Below are positions 48,964 through 59,157 of a stretch of 64,000 nt of DNA, piece by piece (position 1 is the first letter of the stretch; each line of letters begins with the position of its first letter). The translations under genes and the position numbers were made by a program. Source of the stretch: Limanda limanda (lineage: Eukaryota > Chordata > Actinopteri > Pleuronectiformes > Pleuronectidae); contig NC_083645.1 in the NCBI RefSeq assembly GCF_963576545.1, forward strand, positions 3,744,001 through 3,808,000, written 5' to 3'. Under the pieces are notes generated by a model. The model searched no databases, was not told the origin of the DNA, and was given only the letters and a program-made list of their open reading frames with translations.

Positions 48964-49860
48964 TCACATTCCTGCTTCCAACAGCAGGCAGAGCTTCGTC
49001 ACAGGCCTCTCCAGAATGCTGGTCCTGGTCCGAAGGCGCACAGAGCGTACCAGGCCCTTTGCATCTGCTCTCACATCCAAGATTCTCCCCATCAGCCAAG
49101 ATCCTCTTGGGGCTGCAGCGTCTGCAATGAGGACGATGTCTCCAGGAACGAGATTTCTCCTTGGTCTTGTCCATTTCTGTCTCTCTTGCATCATTGGTAA
49201 GTATTCAGCAATCCATCTCTTCCAAAACAGTTCTGCCATGTATTGTATTTGCTTCCACCTTTTCCTGATGTACAAATCATTGCGATCAAACAGTCCTGGT
49301 GGCATGATTGGCTTGCCCTTTAACATCAGAATGTGGTTAGGTGTGAGTGCCTCCAGGTCGTCCGGGTCATCAGAGACTTTAGTGATGGGTCTGTCATTCA
49401 ATATGGCCTCAGCCTCACAAAAAACAGTTTGGAACCCTTCATCATCGAGAATTTGCTGTTTGAGAACTGAAGTCAGAACACTTTTCACAGAGCGAATCAG
49501 GCGCTCCCAAACACCACCATGATGGGAAGCTGCTGGTGTGTTAAAGCTCCATTTTATGCCATCCTGGACCAACGCTCTCTGAATTTTGCCATGATTTAAA
49601 CCAGCCAGACTTTCCTTCAGCTCCCGGTTAGCTCCAACAAAGTTTGTGCCGTTATCAGACCTGATGGTGGAGATTGGGCCTCGTCTACAGATGAACCTCC
49701 GGACAGCATTTATACAGGAATCTGTATCCAACATATGTGCCACCTCCAAATGCACAGCACGGCTAGTCAGACAGGTGAAAAGCACTCCATACCTTTTAAG
49801 AAGACTTCTGCCTCTTTTAACCTCAATGGGCCCGAAATAGTCAACTCCAACATCTGTGCC
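48964..49860 (-). pseudogene. BEL integrase catalytic core and C-terminal domain
   Basis: The frame from about 49,860 to the stop at 48,964 holds the integrase DDE core: VGVDYFGP with the first Asp (about 49,830-49,853), SDNGTNF with the second, and HHGGVWERLIRSVK with the Glu. A C-terminal region follows, with PRRNLVPGDIVLI and GRILDV, typical of the domain at the end of BEL/Pao integrases. It is separated from the preceding part of pol by a frameshift at about 49,860-49,885, so it has no start of its own except an internal Met at 49,785 that would omit the first catalytic Asp. All three catalytic residues are otherwise intact. Confidence 0.88.
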
Positions 49861-50672
49861 TGATAGAGCCCCTCTCTATCAGGCACCACTCTTTCCTCAG
49901 GCAAGTCCGCCATCTTCTGTTCAATGAGTTTCCCTCTGTTGCGTCTGCAAACAACACAGTCAGATATAACTTTCCTTGCAGCAGAGTTTGCATTGATGAT
50001 CCAGTACCTCTGCCGCAGCCTGGACAGCATGTGATTTCTTCCTGCATGTCCCAGTTGATGATGAATATGACGCAGAATCAGTACGGATACATGCAAATCT
50101 TTGGACAAAATGACTGGATGTTTGGACTCTGTTGGTAATGCTGATTTATCCAGCCGACCACCTACTCTGAGGATTCCATTATCCATCACCGGATCCAGTC
50201 TGTACAGAGGACTCCCTTTTGCAACATTTTTACAACCATTCTTCAATGAGGAAATTTCAGCTTTAAATTTGTGTTCTTGTACATACTGAATGACTGACTG
50301 TTCTGCTTTTTCCAGATCTTCAGGAGTCAAGATTTGTCCTTTGAGTGTGGCTTTAAAGCTCTGAATTTTCCTTTTCACTTCCTGCTCTTTTGGCTCCAGC
50401 TTGTCCTGGCTGAGATATTTAGAGGCACACAGCTCCTTTCTCTTCTGTCCCAATAACACAAGAGTTCTCTTGACCTTCAGCAACCAGGCAACAGACCTTT
50501 TTAGTCTCGTCCAGGATGAAAAGTAACAGAGCAGGCGATCTGTGGCACTTTCAGAATCCACAACAACAGAATTTACAGTCAACTCCCTTTTGACCTCTGG
50601 GTCATCTGCAGGAATAACATGAAGATCAGCATCCAATTTAGGCCAAACCTCCTTTGGCCCACAGAGAAACTT
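49767..50672 (-). pseudogene. BEL pol middle part: RNase H/integrase linker and integrase zinc domain
   Basis: In frame with the gag-pol ORF but downstream of its TAA stop at 50,673-50,675. An internal Met at 50,636 opens a 289-codon frame. It contains a linker region and then the integrase HHCC zinc-binding domain (HIHHQLGHAGRNHMLSRLR... then CVVCRRNRGK, about 49,940-50,075). Past the frameshift near 49,860-49,885 the frame translates the core out of register and ends at 49,767. With the stop upstream and the shift downstream, this piece cannot yield a functional integrase. Confidence 0.85.
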
Positions 50673-53600
50673 TTATCCATCCGGCCCATTTATCCATCTC
50701 CTGCCTGTCAGGAAATTATCTGCCGTCATTCCTCTTGATGCATCATCTGCTGGATTCTCCTTAGAACAAACATATCTCCACTGATCAGTATCTGATGCTC
50801 CTCTGATGAAGGAGACTCTGTTTGCCACGAAAGTTTGAAATCGTCTGGTTTCATTACAGATGTATTTAAGAACAGTTGTGCTGTCGGTCCAGAAAACTGA
50901 CTTTTCCAGCTTAAGTTGCAACTCCTTCTGAAGCATCTTGTCAACTCGAACTGCAAGAACTGCTGCTGTGAGTTCCAGTCGAGGAATTGTTGTCTGCTTA
51001 AGTGGAGCAACTCTGGCCTTTCCCAACAGAAATGAAACCTGAACGCTGTCATCCTTTTCCAGTCTCAAATAGGACACTGTTCCATATCCAACTTGGCTGG
51101 CGTCAGAGAAGTGGTGAAGCTGTGCAGTGGCAGGGTCTCCAAAGTCTCTGGGTTTCATACAGCGATCCACATTGAATTCAGCCACCTTCTGAAGATCCTC
51201 CAACCACTCAAACCACTTCTTGGAGAGAGAATGGGGGATAGCTTCATCCCACCCCAAGCTTCTCCTACAAAGCTCCTGTAACAACAGCTTAGCTGGAATG
51301 GTGAGTGGGGACAAAAAACCTAAGGGGTCATAAAGTGAGCTGACCACTGACAAAATACCTCTTCTTGTCTGTGGCTGTTCTTGCACTGAGGTTCTAAACT
51401 TGAATTTGTCAGTTTCAATGCACCACTGTAGCCCCAAAGCTCGCTCCATCGGAAGCTGGTCCACATCCAAATCCAGCTCCATCACTTCCTTTGCTCTGCA
51501 GTCTTCAGCAATTGACAGCAGCACTGTTCGGCTGTTGCTGATCCATTTGGAAAGATTAAATCCTCCTTTGTGACAAAGCGCAGTCACATCCTTGACCACT
51601 TGCACTGCCACCTCCTCTGAGGCCACTGATTTCAAGCAATCATCGACATAAAAATTACACTTTACTGTATTGACCACTTCATGGGGGAAATGTTCGGCAT
51701 TGTCATCTGCTGTTCTCCTCAATGCATAATTTGCACAGCTTGGTGACGACACAGCTCCAAACAAATGAACTTTCATGCGATGTTCCACTGGAGCCTGTGA
51801 AACGTCTCCCCCAGGCCACCAGAGAAAGCGGAGAAAGTTGATGTGCTTTTCAGAAACATGAACTTGGTGATACATTGCTTGGATGTCGGCCATTACTGCA
51901 ACGGGCTCTTGTCTAAATCGAACAAGGACTCCAACTAGAGAGTTGGTAAAGTCAGGGCCCTGTAAAAGCTGACAGTTCAGTGACGTCCCTTTGTATGCTG
52001 CTCCACAGTCAAAAACAACTCGCAGCTTGCCTTTTCTGGGATGATAAACCCCGTGATGAGGGATATACCATACATTTCCATCACTCTGTTTAAGTTGATC
52101 AGAAGGCACCACTTCAGCATATCCTTGAGCCACCATGTTGTTTAAAAATGTGATGTACTCTCCTTTAAATTGACCATTCTTGGCAAACTTTCTTTTCAGG
52201 CTCTGGAGGCGCTGTTCTGCAACATGACGATTATTTGGCATGAGAGGGTTTTCCTGCCTGAAGGGTAAGTCAATGCAGTAATGGCTTCCAATTAACTTTG
52301 TGGTGTTATTCATAACATTCATAAACTTGACATCCTCTCTGGACATTTCAATCTGTTCATCTGATGACCTCTCATTAAAATCATGGTTAAACTGTTTAAC
52401 CAGCATTTCTTGAAGATGTTCAACAGAGATCCGGTTGGATGTTACAGCAGAGCAGTCACTTTTATTCTTGTTGCTCCCACCACGAAGTGGACCATTAATG
52501 ACCCAACCGACCCTGGTTCTGACAGCATAAGGTCCTTCATCCTGGCTGTTTATGAGCTCCCAAGGCTCCATCACTTTTGGTGCATCAGTTCCAATGAGCA
52601 GATCAACACCTTCCTCAATGTCATGAAGTTGAACAGCCTTGAGATACGACCACTGATCAACGTCCTCTTGTCGTGGAATATTGAGTGATGAGACAGGCAT
52701 GTTCTTTTGTGTTAAAACATCAGGTAACTCAATAAAGTCATTCATATTCAGACCAGACACTTCCAGACCTGACAACACATGAGCATTTACTATCTTCTTT
52801 TGACCCATTGTTCTTAACAGAATACTTGTCCTTTTACCTCTCACATTCAATTTTCTTGCCAAGTTCTCCGTACAAAATGTTCCTGAGCTCCCAGGATCCA
52901 AGAAAGCATACGTCTGCACAGTTTTGTTGCTCCTCTGACTCTTGACTTTGACTGCAACAATAGAAAAAATGGAGGCATCTTCCTGACCGGCCCCAATATG
53001 GCCACAGGTCTGAAACACTGCAGGTGAAACATTTGAAGAGCTCACAGACTGTTGATCAGAGGGTGTGGCTTTATCCTGACGCTCTATATGAAGGACACTT
53101 GGGTGCTTTTGGTGACACACGTTGCAATCCAAACGACTCCTGCAGTATTTGCTAGTGTGGCCTTTTTTCAGGCAACCAAAACAGATTCCTTTTTCTTTAA
53201 TGAAATTAATCTTGTCCCTGTGTACTGTCATCTTGAACTGTGAGCATTGGTCCATTGAATGATTAACTTGTGAACAGAACAGGCAGTTGAGAGTGGAGGA
53301 CTTGATCTTGTTTCCTGTATGTTGAGTTATGACTCCATCCTTTACTGTAGTGACGTTAGTAGCAAAGCTGCTTCCCTTTTTCCTTTGTTTGAAGTGACTA
53401 ACAGTGGAAGCTTTGGAGTTGGTGAGCTGTGGGTCTTGAATGTTGCCAAAAACTGGATCTGAAGCAATTTTGACTTGTCTTTCAATAAAACCAACAAGAT
53501 CAGCGAACATTGCTCTGTTACCTCTTCGTTCTTGCAGATCACAAGCAACATTTCTCCATCTTTCCCTTAACTTGTAAGGAAGTTTCACAATGATGCTCCT

Positions 53601-55070
53601 CATGTTAGATGGTAAGTCCAGCTCTTTCATGTTCATCAGTTGCTCTGTTAAGTTTGAACATCCACGTAGAAACAAAGAGAATGATTGCAACCCTTTAATG
53701 TCCTCACTTTTTACAGGTGTCCAGGTAAGTATTTTTGCCATGTATGCAGCTGCAATTTTGTGTTCATTTCCAAAGTGCTCCGCAAGAAGACTCTTGGCTC
53801 GGTGGTATCCCTGCTCTGAAGGCAAGTGCTGACAACTGTGCACCAGGTCTTTTGGCTGCCCCCTGGTGTACTGTTCAAGGAAGTGCAAACAGTCACTCCA
53901 ATTGTCTGTTTTCTCCTCCACTCCATTTTCAAAAGCTCTGATGAAAGACCTGTATTGGAGTGGGTCTCCATCAAAAACAGGGATATTCCTAGATGGGAGG
54001 TTAGAGCACAGATTTTGTTGGACAAGCAACGCAGCAATGTCATTTTGTCTTTGCATAATGTTCACAATGTCATTTTGATGGTTGTCAGTCAGAGCAGTTT
54101 GATGGTGAGCATGTCCCATTTGAGTTCCATTTACAGTTTGCATCACATGAACTGGAGCTTCAACTTTTAATGTCATTTCATCCATTTGTTTTTGTTTAGG
54201 CTTAACCAATGGTGGTTGGAGTTCAGGAGCAGACAAACCAAGAGCATGATCTTTTTTTTTCATTTTATCAGGCACAAAGGTGTTGGCATGGGGATTTAAT
54301 TCACTCGCACCATGAGAGTTGTTCCTTTCAAAATAAGAGTTCATGCCGTTTGAATGTTTTGAGCCACACTGTGAACGGATTTCCAAGACTTGAAGCTTTG
54401 CCTTTGTTGCTGCCAGTTCCGTTTCAAGCTCAAGTTGTTCCTTTTCTCTCCTCAGTTTTTCCTGTTGCGCTTCTATTTGATGTTTCCTTTTTTGCGCAGC
54501 GATGCGCTCCACAAGCGCTGCCTTATCGGCCTCAGCTTTGATGCGTGCAGATGATATTGATGAACTCCGTGATAGTCGGGAGTGTGATCTTAGCGAACTT
54601 GATTTTATACTTGCAACATTGGAGGCACTATCTTCAGGATGTATTCCATCAGCAACACATTGATTGTCAGGATCGTCTTTATTTGTTTCAACATATGGAT
54701 GACCCGCCTTGAAGAGCCAGCCTTTTACGTTGTCAGTGAAATCACAAAACATTGTCATTTTTTCCAAGAAGTATTTGCTTTGCCTTTCAACTTCATCTTT
54801 GGGCAAAGCTAGACTCATAAAAGATGTATGGGTTTCATTTGCGTCTTGGTAACATTGCATGAACACAGCAAGCTCATTCTTTACTGAATCAACGTTTTGT
54901 ATTGATGCCATCAACGCACTCATATGTTCCATGCATCTTTTAGCTTGTTTGCATTTTGCACTCCTTTTTTCCTGATACCTTATCACAATGTATTCCATTC
55001 CTTTAGGAGACATTTTAACAACTCTTTTTGATGACGGCTCTTCAGCCTCCGTTGCAGCAACATCAGACAT
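50673..55070 (-). CDS. BEL/Pao gag-pol polyprotein (truncated by stop before integrase)
   Basis: 1,465 residues from the preferred ATG at 55,070 (MSDVAATEAEEPSS); the ORF is open to 55,145. Order: N-terminal coiled-coil-rich gag, then a DUF1759-like gag block (IPVFDGDPLQYRSFIRAFE), and CCHC-type knuckles (CLFCSQVNHSMDQC at about 53,243-53,285, then CFGCLKKGHTSKYC). The aspartic protease has FLDPGSSGTFC at about 52,876-52,905, with DPG where many proteases have D(S/T)G. The RT has GKLRVVFDCGA, MADIQAMYHQV and active site YVDD (51,639-51,650). RNase H has FSDASQVGYG and WTDSTTVLKYI. The frame stops at TAA 50,673, just after RRWINGPDG, where other family members continue into integrase. gag, protease, RT and RNase H look intact. 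Confidence 0.92.
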   Translation of the reverse strand: MSDVAATEAEEPSSKRVVKMSPKGMEYIVIRYQEKRSAKCKQAKRCMEHMSALMASIQNVDSVKNELAVFMQCYQDANETHTSFMSLALPKDEVERQSKYFLEKMTMFCDFTDNVKGWLFKAGHPYVETNKDDPDNQCVADGIHPEDSASNVASIKSSSLRSHSRLSRSSSISSARIKAEADKAALVERIAAQKRKHQIEAQQEKLRREKEQLELETELAATKAKLQVLEIRSQCGSKHSNGMNSYFERNNSHGASELNPHANTFVPDKMKKKDHALGLSAPELQPPLVKPKQKQMDEMTLKVEAPVHVMQTVNGTQMGHAHHQTALTDNHQNDIVNIMQRQNDIAALLVQQNLCSNLPSRNIPVFDGDPLQYRSFIRAFENGVEEKTDNWSDCLHFLEQYTRGQPKDLVHSCQHLPSEQGYHRAKSLLAEHFGNEHKIAAAYMAKILTWTPVKSEDIKGLQSFSLFLRGCSNLTEQLMNMKELDLPSNMRSIIVKLPYKLRERWRNVACDLQERRGNRAMFADLVGFIERQVKIASDPVFGNIQDPQLTNSKASTVSHFKQRKKGSSFATNVTTVKDGVITQHTGNKIKSSTLNCLFCSQVNHSMDQCSQFKMTVHRDKINFIKEKGICFGCLKKGHTSKYCRSRLDCNVCHQKHPSVLHIERQDKATPSDQQSVSSSNVSPAVFQTCGHIGAGQEDASIFSIVAVKVKSQRSNKTVQTYAFLDPGSSGTFCTENLARKLNVRGKRTSILLRTMGQKKIVNAHVLSGLEVSGLNMNDFIELPDVLTQKNMPVSSLNIPRQEDVDQWSYLKAVQLHDIEEGVDLLIGTDAPKVMEPWELINSQDEGPYAVRTRVGWVINGPLRGGSNKNKSDCSAVTSNRISVEHLQEMLVKQFNHDFNERSSDEQIEMSREDVKFMNVMNNTTKLIGSHYCIDLPFRQENPLMPNNRHVAEQRLQSLKRKFAKNGQFKGEYITFLNNMVAQGYAEVVPSDQLKQSDGNVWYIPHHGVYHPRKGKLRVVFDCGAAYKGTSLNCQLLQGPDFTNSLVGVLVRFRQEPVAVMADIQAMYHQVHVSEKHINFLRFLWWPGGDVSQAPVEHRMKVHLFGAVSSPSCANYALRRTADDNAEHFPHEVVNTVKCNFYVDDCLKSVASEEVAVQVVKDVTALCHKGGFNLSKWISNSRTVLLSIAEDCRAKEVMELDLDVDQLPMERALGLQWCIETDKFKFRTSVQEQPQTRRGILSVVSSLYDPLGFLSPLTIPAKLLLQELCRRSLGWDEAIPHSLSKKWFEWLEDLQKVAEFNVDRCMKPRDFGDPATAQLHHFSDASQVGYGTVSYLRLEKDDSVQVSFLLGKARVAPLKQTTIPRLELTAAVLAVRVDKMLQKELQLKLEKSVFWTDSTTVLKYICNETRRFQTFVANRVSFIRGASDTDQWRYVCSKENPADDASRGMTADNFLTGRRWINGPDG

Positions 55071-55552
55071 TTTTCCGTTTCTTTTAATTGCTTTCTTTCC
55101 TTTTTTATTACACCAATGACAGTCCACAAGCGCACATAAGAGCAAGTTGCGAACACACGATGCTTATTGACCAACAGATCCTCTTCATCAAACAAACACA
55201 CACTGCGGCCGGCTTTTTATGAATAAATGAATGCGCCGTGGCCGTGCGTAAAAGTAGACATGTAGCGATTCAACCATGCACTCATTGAACTCCATGTATT
55301 GTGAGATACTGTGTCAAACTCCACTCGTTTGGCCGTTTTCCATTACAGCTTTTTACAGTTATATTACATACCGGTTTCTTTGAGAAGGTTGAACGTCTTG
55401 TCGATCTGGGCCAGAAGCAGCATGCGCGCCGTGGCTGAGTCCAAAAGGTGATTAAACAATCTCTGCTTTCCATTCGTCCATAATGCGCACAATGCAACAA
55501 GTCCAGTGTTGAAGCTTATTTCCTTTGAGTCCAAGGGCAGGTTTTTTACTTA

Positions 55553-56045
55553 TGTAGCAGCCGATTGTCAAACAGATAAAAGTATCAAATCAAACTTCAA
55601 ATTATACTAATCAAAGGGCCACTGTTGCACCATGGGTTGTGGTGTACGCGGATGGGAAAAACATAATGTCCAAACAGATGTCCAGTTTCAACAAAAAGCG
55701 TGGTTTATTTAACCACACAGCGAGCAAACAAAGAACAAAGAAAATTCCTGTGCCTCTCCCGCTCCGGTAAAAAACCATTTGCCCACCCAGGTGCATGCTG
55801 GTCCCTTACCGACAGCCTACCTATATAACTTCAGGTGCCCCCCTACCGTGCCCAAATGAAACAAAACACAAATAATAAACAAGAAACACCTAAAGTAAAC
55901 AAATAATAAACTAGAATACTAATAGAAATCTAATCATAATGAAATCAAGCAAATTGACTGAGAATAACCAAAAACTAAATACTCACTAAACAAAATAATA
56001 AACTAAACAGCACTAAGTACTACAACTAAATAAATAGCTCCAACA
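55553..56045 (-). repeat. BEL LTR (right copy, 5' LTR)
   Basis: 493 bp, TGTAGCAGCC to GCTCCAACA on the plus strand. This is the upstream LTR in element orientation, 483 bp before the gag ATG. The internal side (minus strand after ...GCTACA) reads TAAGTAAAAAACCTGCCC; no standard primer-binding site is recognisable directly at the LTR edge, and a TGG occurs about 20 nt in. AGAAG follows on the outer side. Confidence 0.92.
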
Positions 56046-56778
56046 AGAAGAGAGGGGATTTTTAAAGTTTGACAGCTGCTGTGTGACTGGCTGAAGGAAC
56101 CCGCGAGGGCCTGATTGGATGTATGGGAACTTTAGGACCGCCCGCAGTCAGCTGATCTGAATGCAGGTTTAAGTCTTCCTTATTGAACTTACGCTGAGCT
56201 CCATTTCAATCAGGAGAGACTTGATATTTTTTAACAAGTTTATTTTTACAATTTACAAGAATGTAAATATTTATAGTCTTTGGCATCCTAGACCCCAGTG
56301 TGATGTCATCAGGATAGAGGGGGGTGGAGCAGAGCATCTTACAGAAATACCCCCAAAAGAAAGAAGACAAGGAATGTAGATCAGGGGGAGTGAGATACTG
56401 GTGAGTCTTACCTTGTGTTGTAGTATTCTAGAAGAGGATACATGCTTTGGAAACGACGAACGTTTATACATTTATCTAGTAGAATATAAAGATGACTCGT
56501 TTGGAGTGCATCTACACCCCCGAGAAGACGAGATATGAGGTAAAAGATAAAGAGGTATGTGCAAGTATAATCAGGGATCTAGAATGTAGAACATGATTAA
56601 ATCAATAATAGATGACAGTAATTATATAAGGATAAGCAACCGCTACGACATTTTTGGTTGCTTGAAAATTAGGTCCGCTGGACTGAAGTTAAAATGTCGT
56701 GGTGGGTGCAGGTTTTAAATGTAGAACTTAATAAAAGGTCATTACACCGAAATGAAATTAAGGTCCAAGACCAAATAA
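56046..56778. repeat. repeat X, full copy flanking BEL
   Basis: The same as 47,958-48,690 where compared, and in its part from 56,204 similar to 46,917-47,066. It continues without break into the tandem array to the right, so this is the original location and the left copy is the derived one. The family is unrecognised. AT-rich with TTTTTTAACAAGTTTATTTT near its middle, and no ORF beyond chance. Confidence 0.75.
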
Positions 56779-57640
56779 AATAAAATATCAACGAAAGTGT
56801 AAAGCGGTACGGCCTACCGCAACAGAATTTAAGTCGCATGACAAACAGAAATTAAAACGGCTCGGCACACCGTCAAAAGAAATTAAGTGGCATGCCAAAA
56901 CTTATGTAGGTCCACTGGACCGAGTTAAAGCCATGTGAGTGCAAGATGTAGAACTTAGTAAACAGTCACAAGGACCAAACTTAAATAAAAGGTCGTTTGA
57001 CCAAAAGGAAATTAAGGTCCAAGACCAAATAAAATGAAATGTCAACAGAAATGCAAATTGGCACGACCACCGTAACAGAAATTAAGTCTCATCACAAACA
57101 GAAATTAAAACGGCTCGGCACACCGCCAACAGAAATTAAGTGGCGTGGCAAACTTAAATGAAGGTCCACTGACCGAGTTAAAGCCATGTGAGTGCAAGAT
57201 GTAGAACTTAGTAAACAGTCACAAGGACCAAACTTAAATAAAAGGTTGTTTGACCAAAAGGAAATTAAGGTCCAAGACCAAATAAAATGAAATGTCAACA
57301 GAAATGCAAATTGGCACGACCACCGTAACAGAAATTAAGTCTCATGACAAACAGAAATTAAAACGGCTCGGCACACCGCCAACGGAAATTAAGTGGCGTG
57401 GCAAACTTAAATGAAGGTCCACTGACCGAGTTAAAGCCATGGTGAGTTCAAGATGTAAACTTAAAAAACGGTCACGAGGACCAAACATAAATAAAAAGGT
57501 TGAAAATAAGGTCCAAGACCAACTGAAATTAAATGTCAACAGAAATGCAAATCAGCACGACCACCGTAACAGAAATTAAGTCATATGACAAACTGAAAAT
57601 AAGGTCCGCTGGACTGAAAGTAAAATACAGGGTGCACATA
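56660..57640. repeat. tandem array of about four ~250-bp units
   Basis: The phrase GGTCCAAGACCAA recurs at about 56,764, 57,016, 57,269 and 57,510 (spacings about 252, 253, 241), and GGTCCRCTGGAC-type phrases at about 56,672, 56,909, 57,163, 57,416 and 57,603. Within each unit shorter blocks such as AACAGAAATTAAGT recur several times, so the array has a nested period. Units 2 and 3 are nearly the same; the outer ones are more diverged. Confidence 0.88.
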
Positions 57641-57874
57641 CGCCGCTCGCACATATGCGGTCCTTCCGACCAGATGTAGTGTAGGCAGAGACCGTGTCTC
57701 AATGTGTGAGGGGAGTGCTTGGATGTGTATATTAAATGAGAAGTTATATATAGCTATGAGACTCAGAAACTGAGGCAAATAATGAACCACCACCAGTTAT
57801 ATGAATTGCTTACCGACATCAAGGTTTCAGTGATATTTGATATGAAAGGACGGTGTTTATATCCGGGCGAATAT
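57641..57874. other. unassigned spacer
   Basis: Sequence between the tandem array and the LINE tail. No recognisable motif. Confidence 0.4.
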
Positions 57875-57875
57875 A

Positions 57876-59157
57876 TCAATCAATCAATCAATCAAATTTT
57901 ATTTGTATAGCCCACATTCACAAATAACAATTCGTCTCATGGGGCTTTAACATTGTGTGACATCCTCTGTCCTTAACCCTCAACAAGAGTAAGGAAAAAC
58001 TACTAAAAACCCTTTTCACAGGTAAAAATATGTAGAAACCTCAGAGAGAGCCACATGTGAGGGATCCCTCTCTCAGGACGGACAGAAGTGCAATAGATGT
58101 CAGGTGTAAGAAAACATCATCAGGATTTTTAGCAGCATCCATGAGGCTAAACATTTTCCAATACTATGTGTCAGGCAGTCCCGCTGCAATCACAGTCTCT
58201 GGCCAGCAGCCAGCAAGACCACGATCCAGCATCAGGATGAGATCCACTACAGTCCACAGTCATTGTCCACCGCCGCCAGTTAGAATCCATTATCAGCTGC
58301 CGCCTCGGTCGTGGTCCCTCATCATCCGATGCCAACGCGACAAAGGATCCTCCATTACAACGACGATCAGCTGGCACGATACAGAATCCACCGAACTGGA
58401 TCCACCATTGCGACCTCCGACACGCGATCCACAATCATAATCCATGGTGCGGCCACAGCTGTGGCCCTGCATCCGCGGGCGCTAAGGCACAGAAACTCCG
58501 GGAAAAGGGGTCAAGTTAGTAACATGTACTGATCAGATAAGAATTATCTTGATGTGATAAATATGGCGAAAAAGGAAGGAAGGAGAAGCAGGAAAGAGAA
58601 GCTCCGTGTGTCTTGTGTCATAAATTCCCTGTGCGTCTTAGCATCATCAGGGGTTTTTGCCATTTAATCAAATTTGGAACATCGCACTAATTAGCTCTAA
58701 CTATAAGCTTTATAAAAAAGGAAGGTTTTGAGTCTACTTTTAAACGAACAGAGCGTGTCTGCTTCCCTAACTGAAAGTGAGAGATTATTCCACAGCAGTG
58801 GGGCTTGATGGCTAAAAGCTCTGGCTCCTACTCTACTTTTAGAGACTTTAGGGACAACAAGTAAACCTGAGTTCTGGGATCGGAGTGCTCTAGTAGGTTG
58901 ATATGGTACTAACATCTCTTTAAGGTAAAGAGGTGCCATATCATTAAGGGCCTTGAAGGTGAGGAGGAGAATTTTAAATTCGATTCTAGATTTAACAGGA
59001 AGCCAGTGTAGCGATGCTAATACTGGAGAAATGTGCTCTCTTTTCTTAGTTCTCGTCAGGACACGTGCTGCGGCATTTTGGACCAGCTGCAGAGTGTTTA
59101 ACGACTTGCTGCTGGAGCCTGATAATAATGAATTACAATAGTCCAGTCTCGAGGAGG
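57876..59157 (-). mobile_element. 5'-truncated L2-type LINE
   Basis: Minus-strand non-LTR retrotransposon end. ORF2 C terminus at 58,697-59,157, about 800 bp of 3' UTR, then a 3' tail of (TTGA)n/(ATTG)n seen as (CAAT)n on the plus strand at 57,877-57,895. UTR blocks GTGACATCCTCTGTCCTTAA and AAGAGTAAGGAAAAACTAC are typical of an abundant fish LINE 3' end and recur at 47,104-47,330. The 5' end is truncated exactly at the Ngaro recombinase remnant. Confidence 0.85.
58697..59157 (-). pseudogene. L2-type LINE ORF2 C-terminal part
   Basis: About 153 residues after the RT palm: SSRLDYCNSLLSG, LQLVQNAAARVLTRTKKREH, LHWLPVKSRIEFKILLL, then LWNNLSLSVREADT and FKSRLKTFLFYKA. This block is characteristic of the thumb and C-terminal region of L2/CR1-group ORF2 proteins. 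It is open through to the stop at 58,697 with no frameshift, so the insertion is not very old. Endonuclease and RT palm are absent by 5' truncation. The ORF extends upstream to 59,185 because it is fused in frame with a few codons of the Ngaro recombinase. Confidence 0.85.

Larger units (their letters stand above)
47465..56045 (-). mobile_element. BEL/Pao LTR retrotransposon with an 815-bp insertion
   Basis: A minus-strand element flanked by the 5-bp target duplication AGAAG (47,460-47,464 and 56,046-56,050). Two 493-bp LTRs, TG...CA, differ at one position that I can see. The internal region has gag-pol in the order gag, zinc knuckles, protease, RT, RNase H, integrase. There is no env. A polypurine tract (AGGGGCCGGAG on the minus strand) abuts the 3' LTR end at 48,772/48,773. 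An 815-bp stretch (47,958-48,772) repeats the sequence beyond the opposite LTR and then the last about 85 bp of the LTR (see findings). An in-frame stop at 50,673 and a frameshift near 49,860-49,885 break pol, so the copy is not autonomous. Confidence 0.93.

Noticed and set aside
49016..49522. A 168-codon plus-strand ORF and other plus-strand ORFs within 48.9-55 kb
   Set aside because: These are antisense shadows of the BEL gag-pol frame, without any domain.
55520..55552. A tRNA primer-binding site for BEL directly at the LTR edge
   Set aside because: The bases next to the LTR do not start with TGG; a TGG lies about 20 nt in, and I could not match it to a specific tRNA with confidence.
56660..57640. 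CRISPR-like array
   Set aside because: Units are about 250 bp, similar along their whole length with no unique spacers, and the context is eukaryotic.
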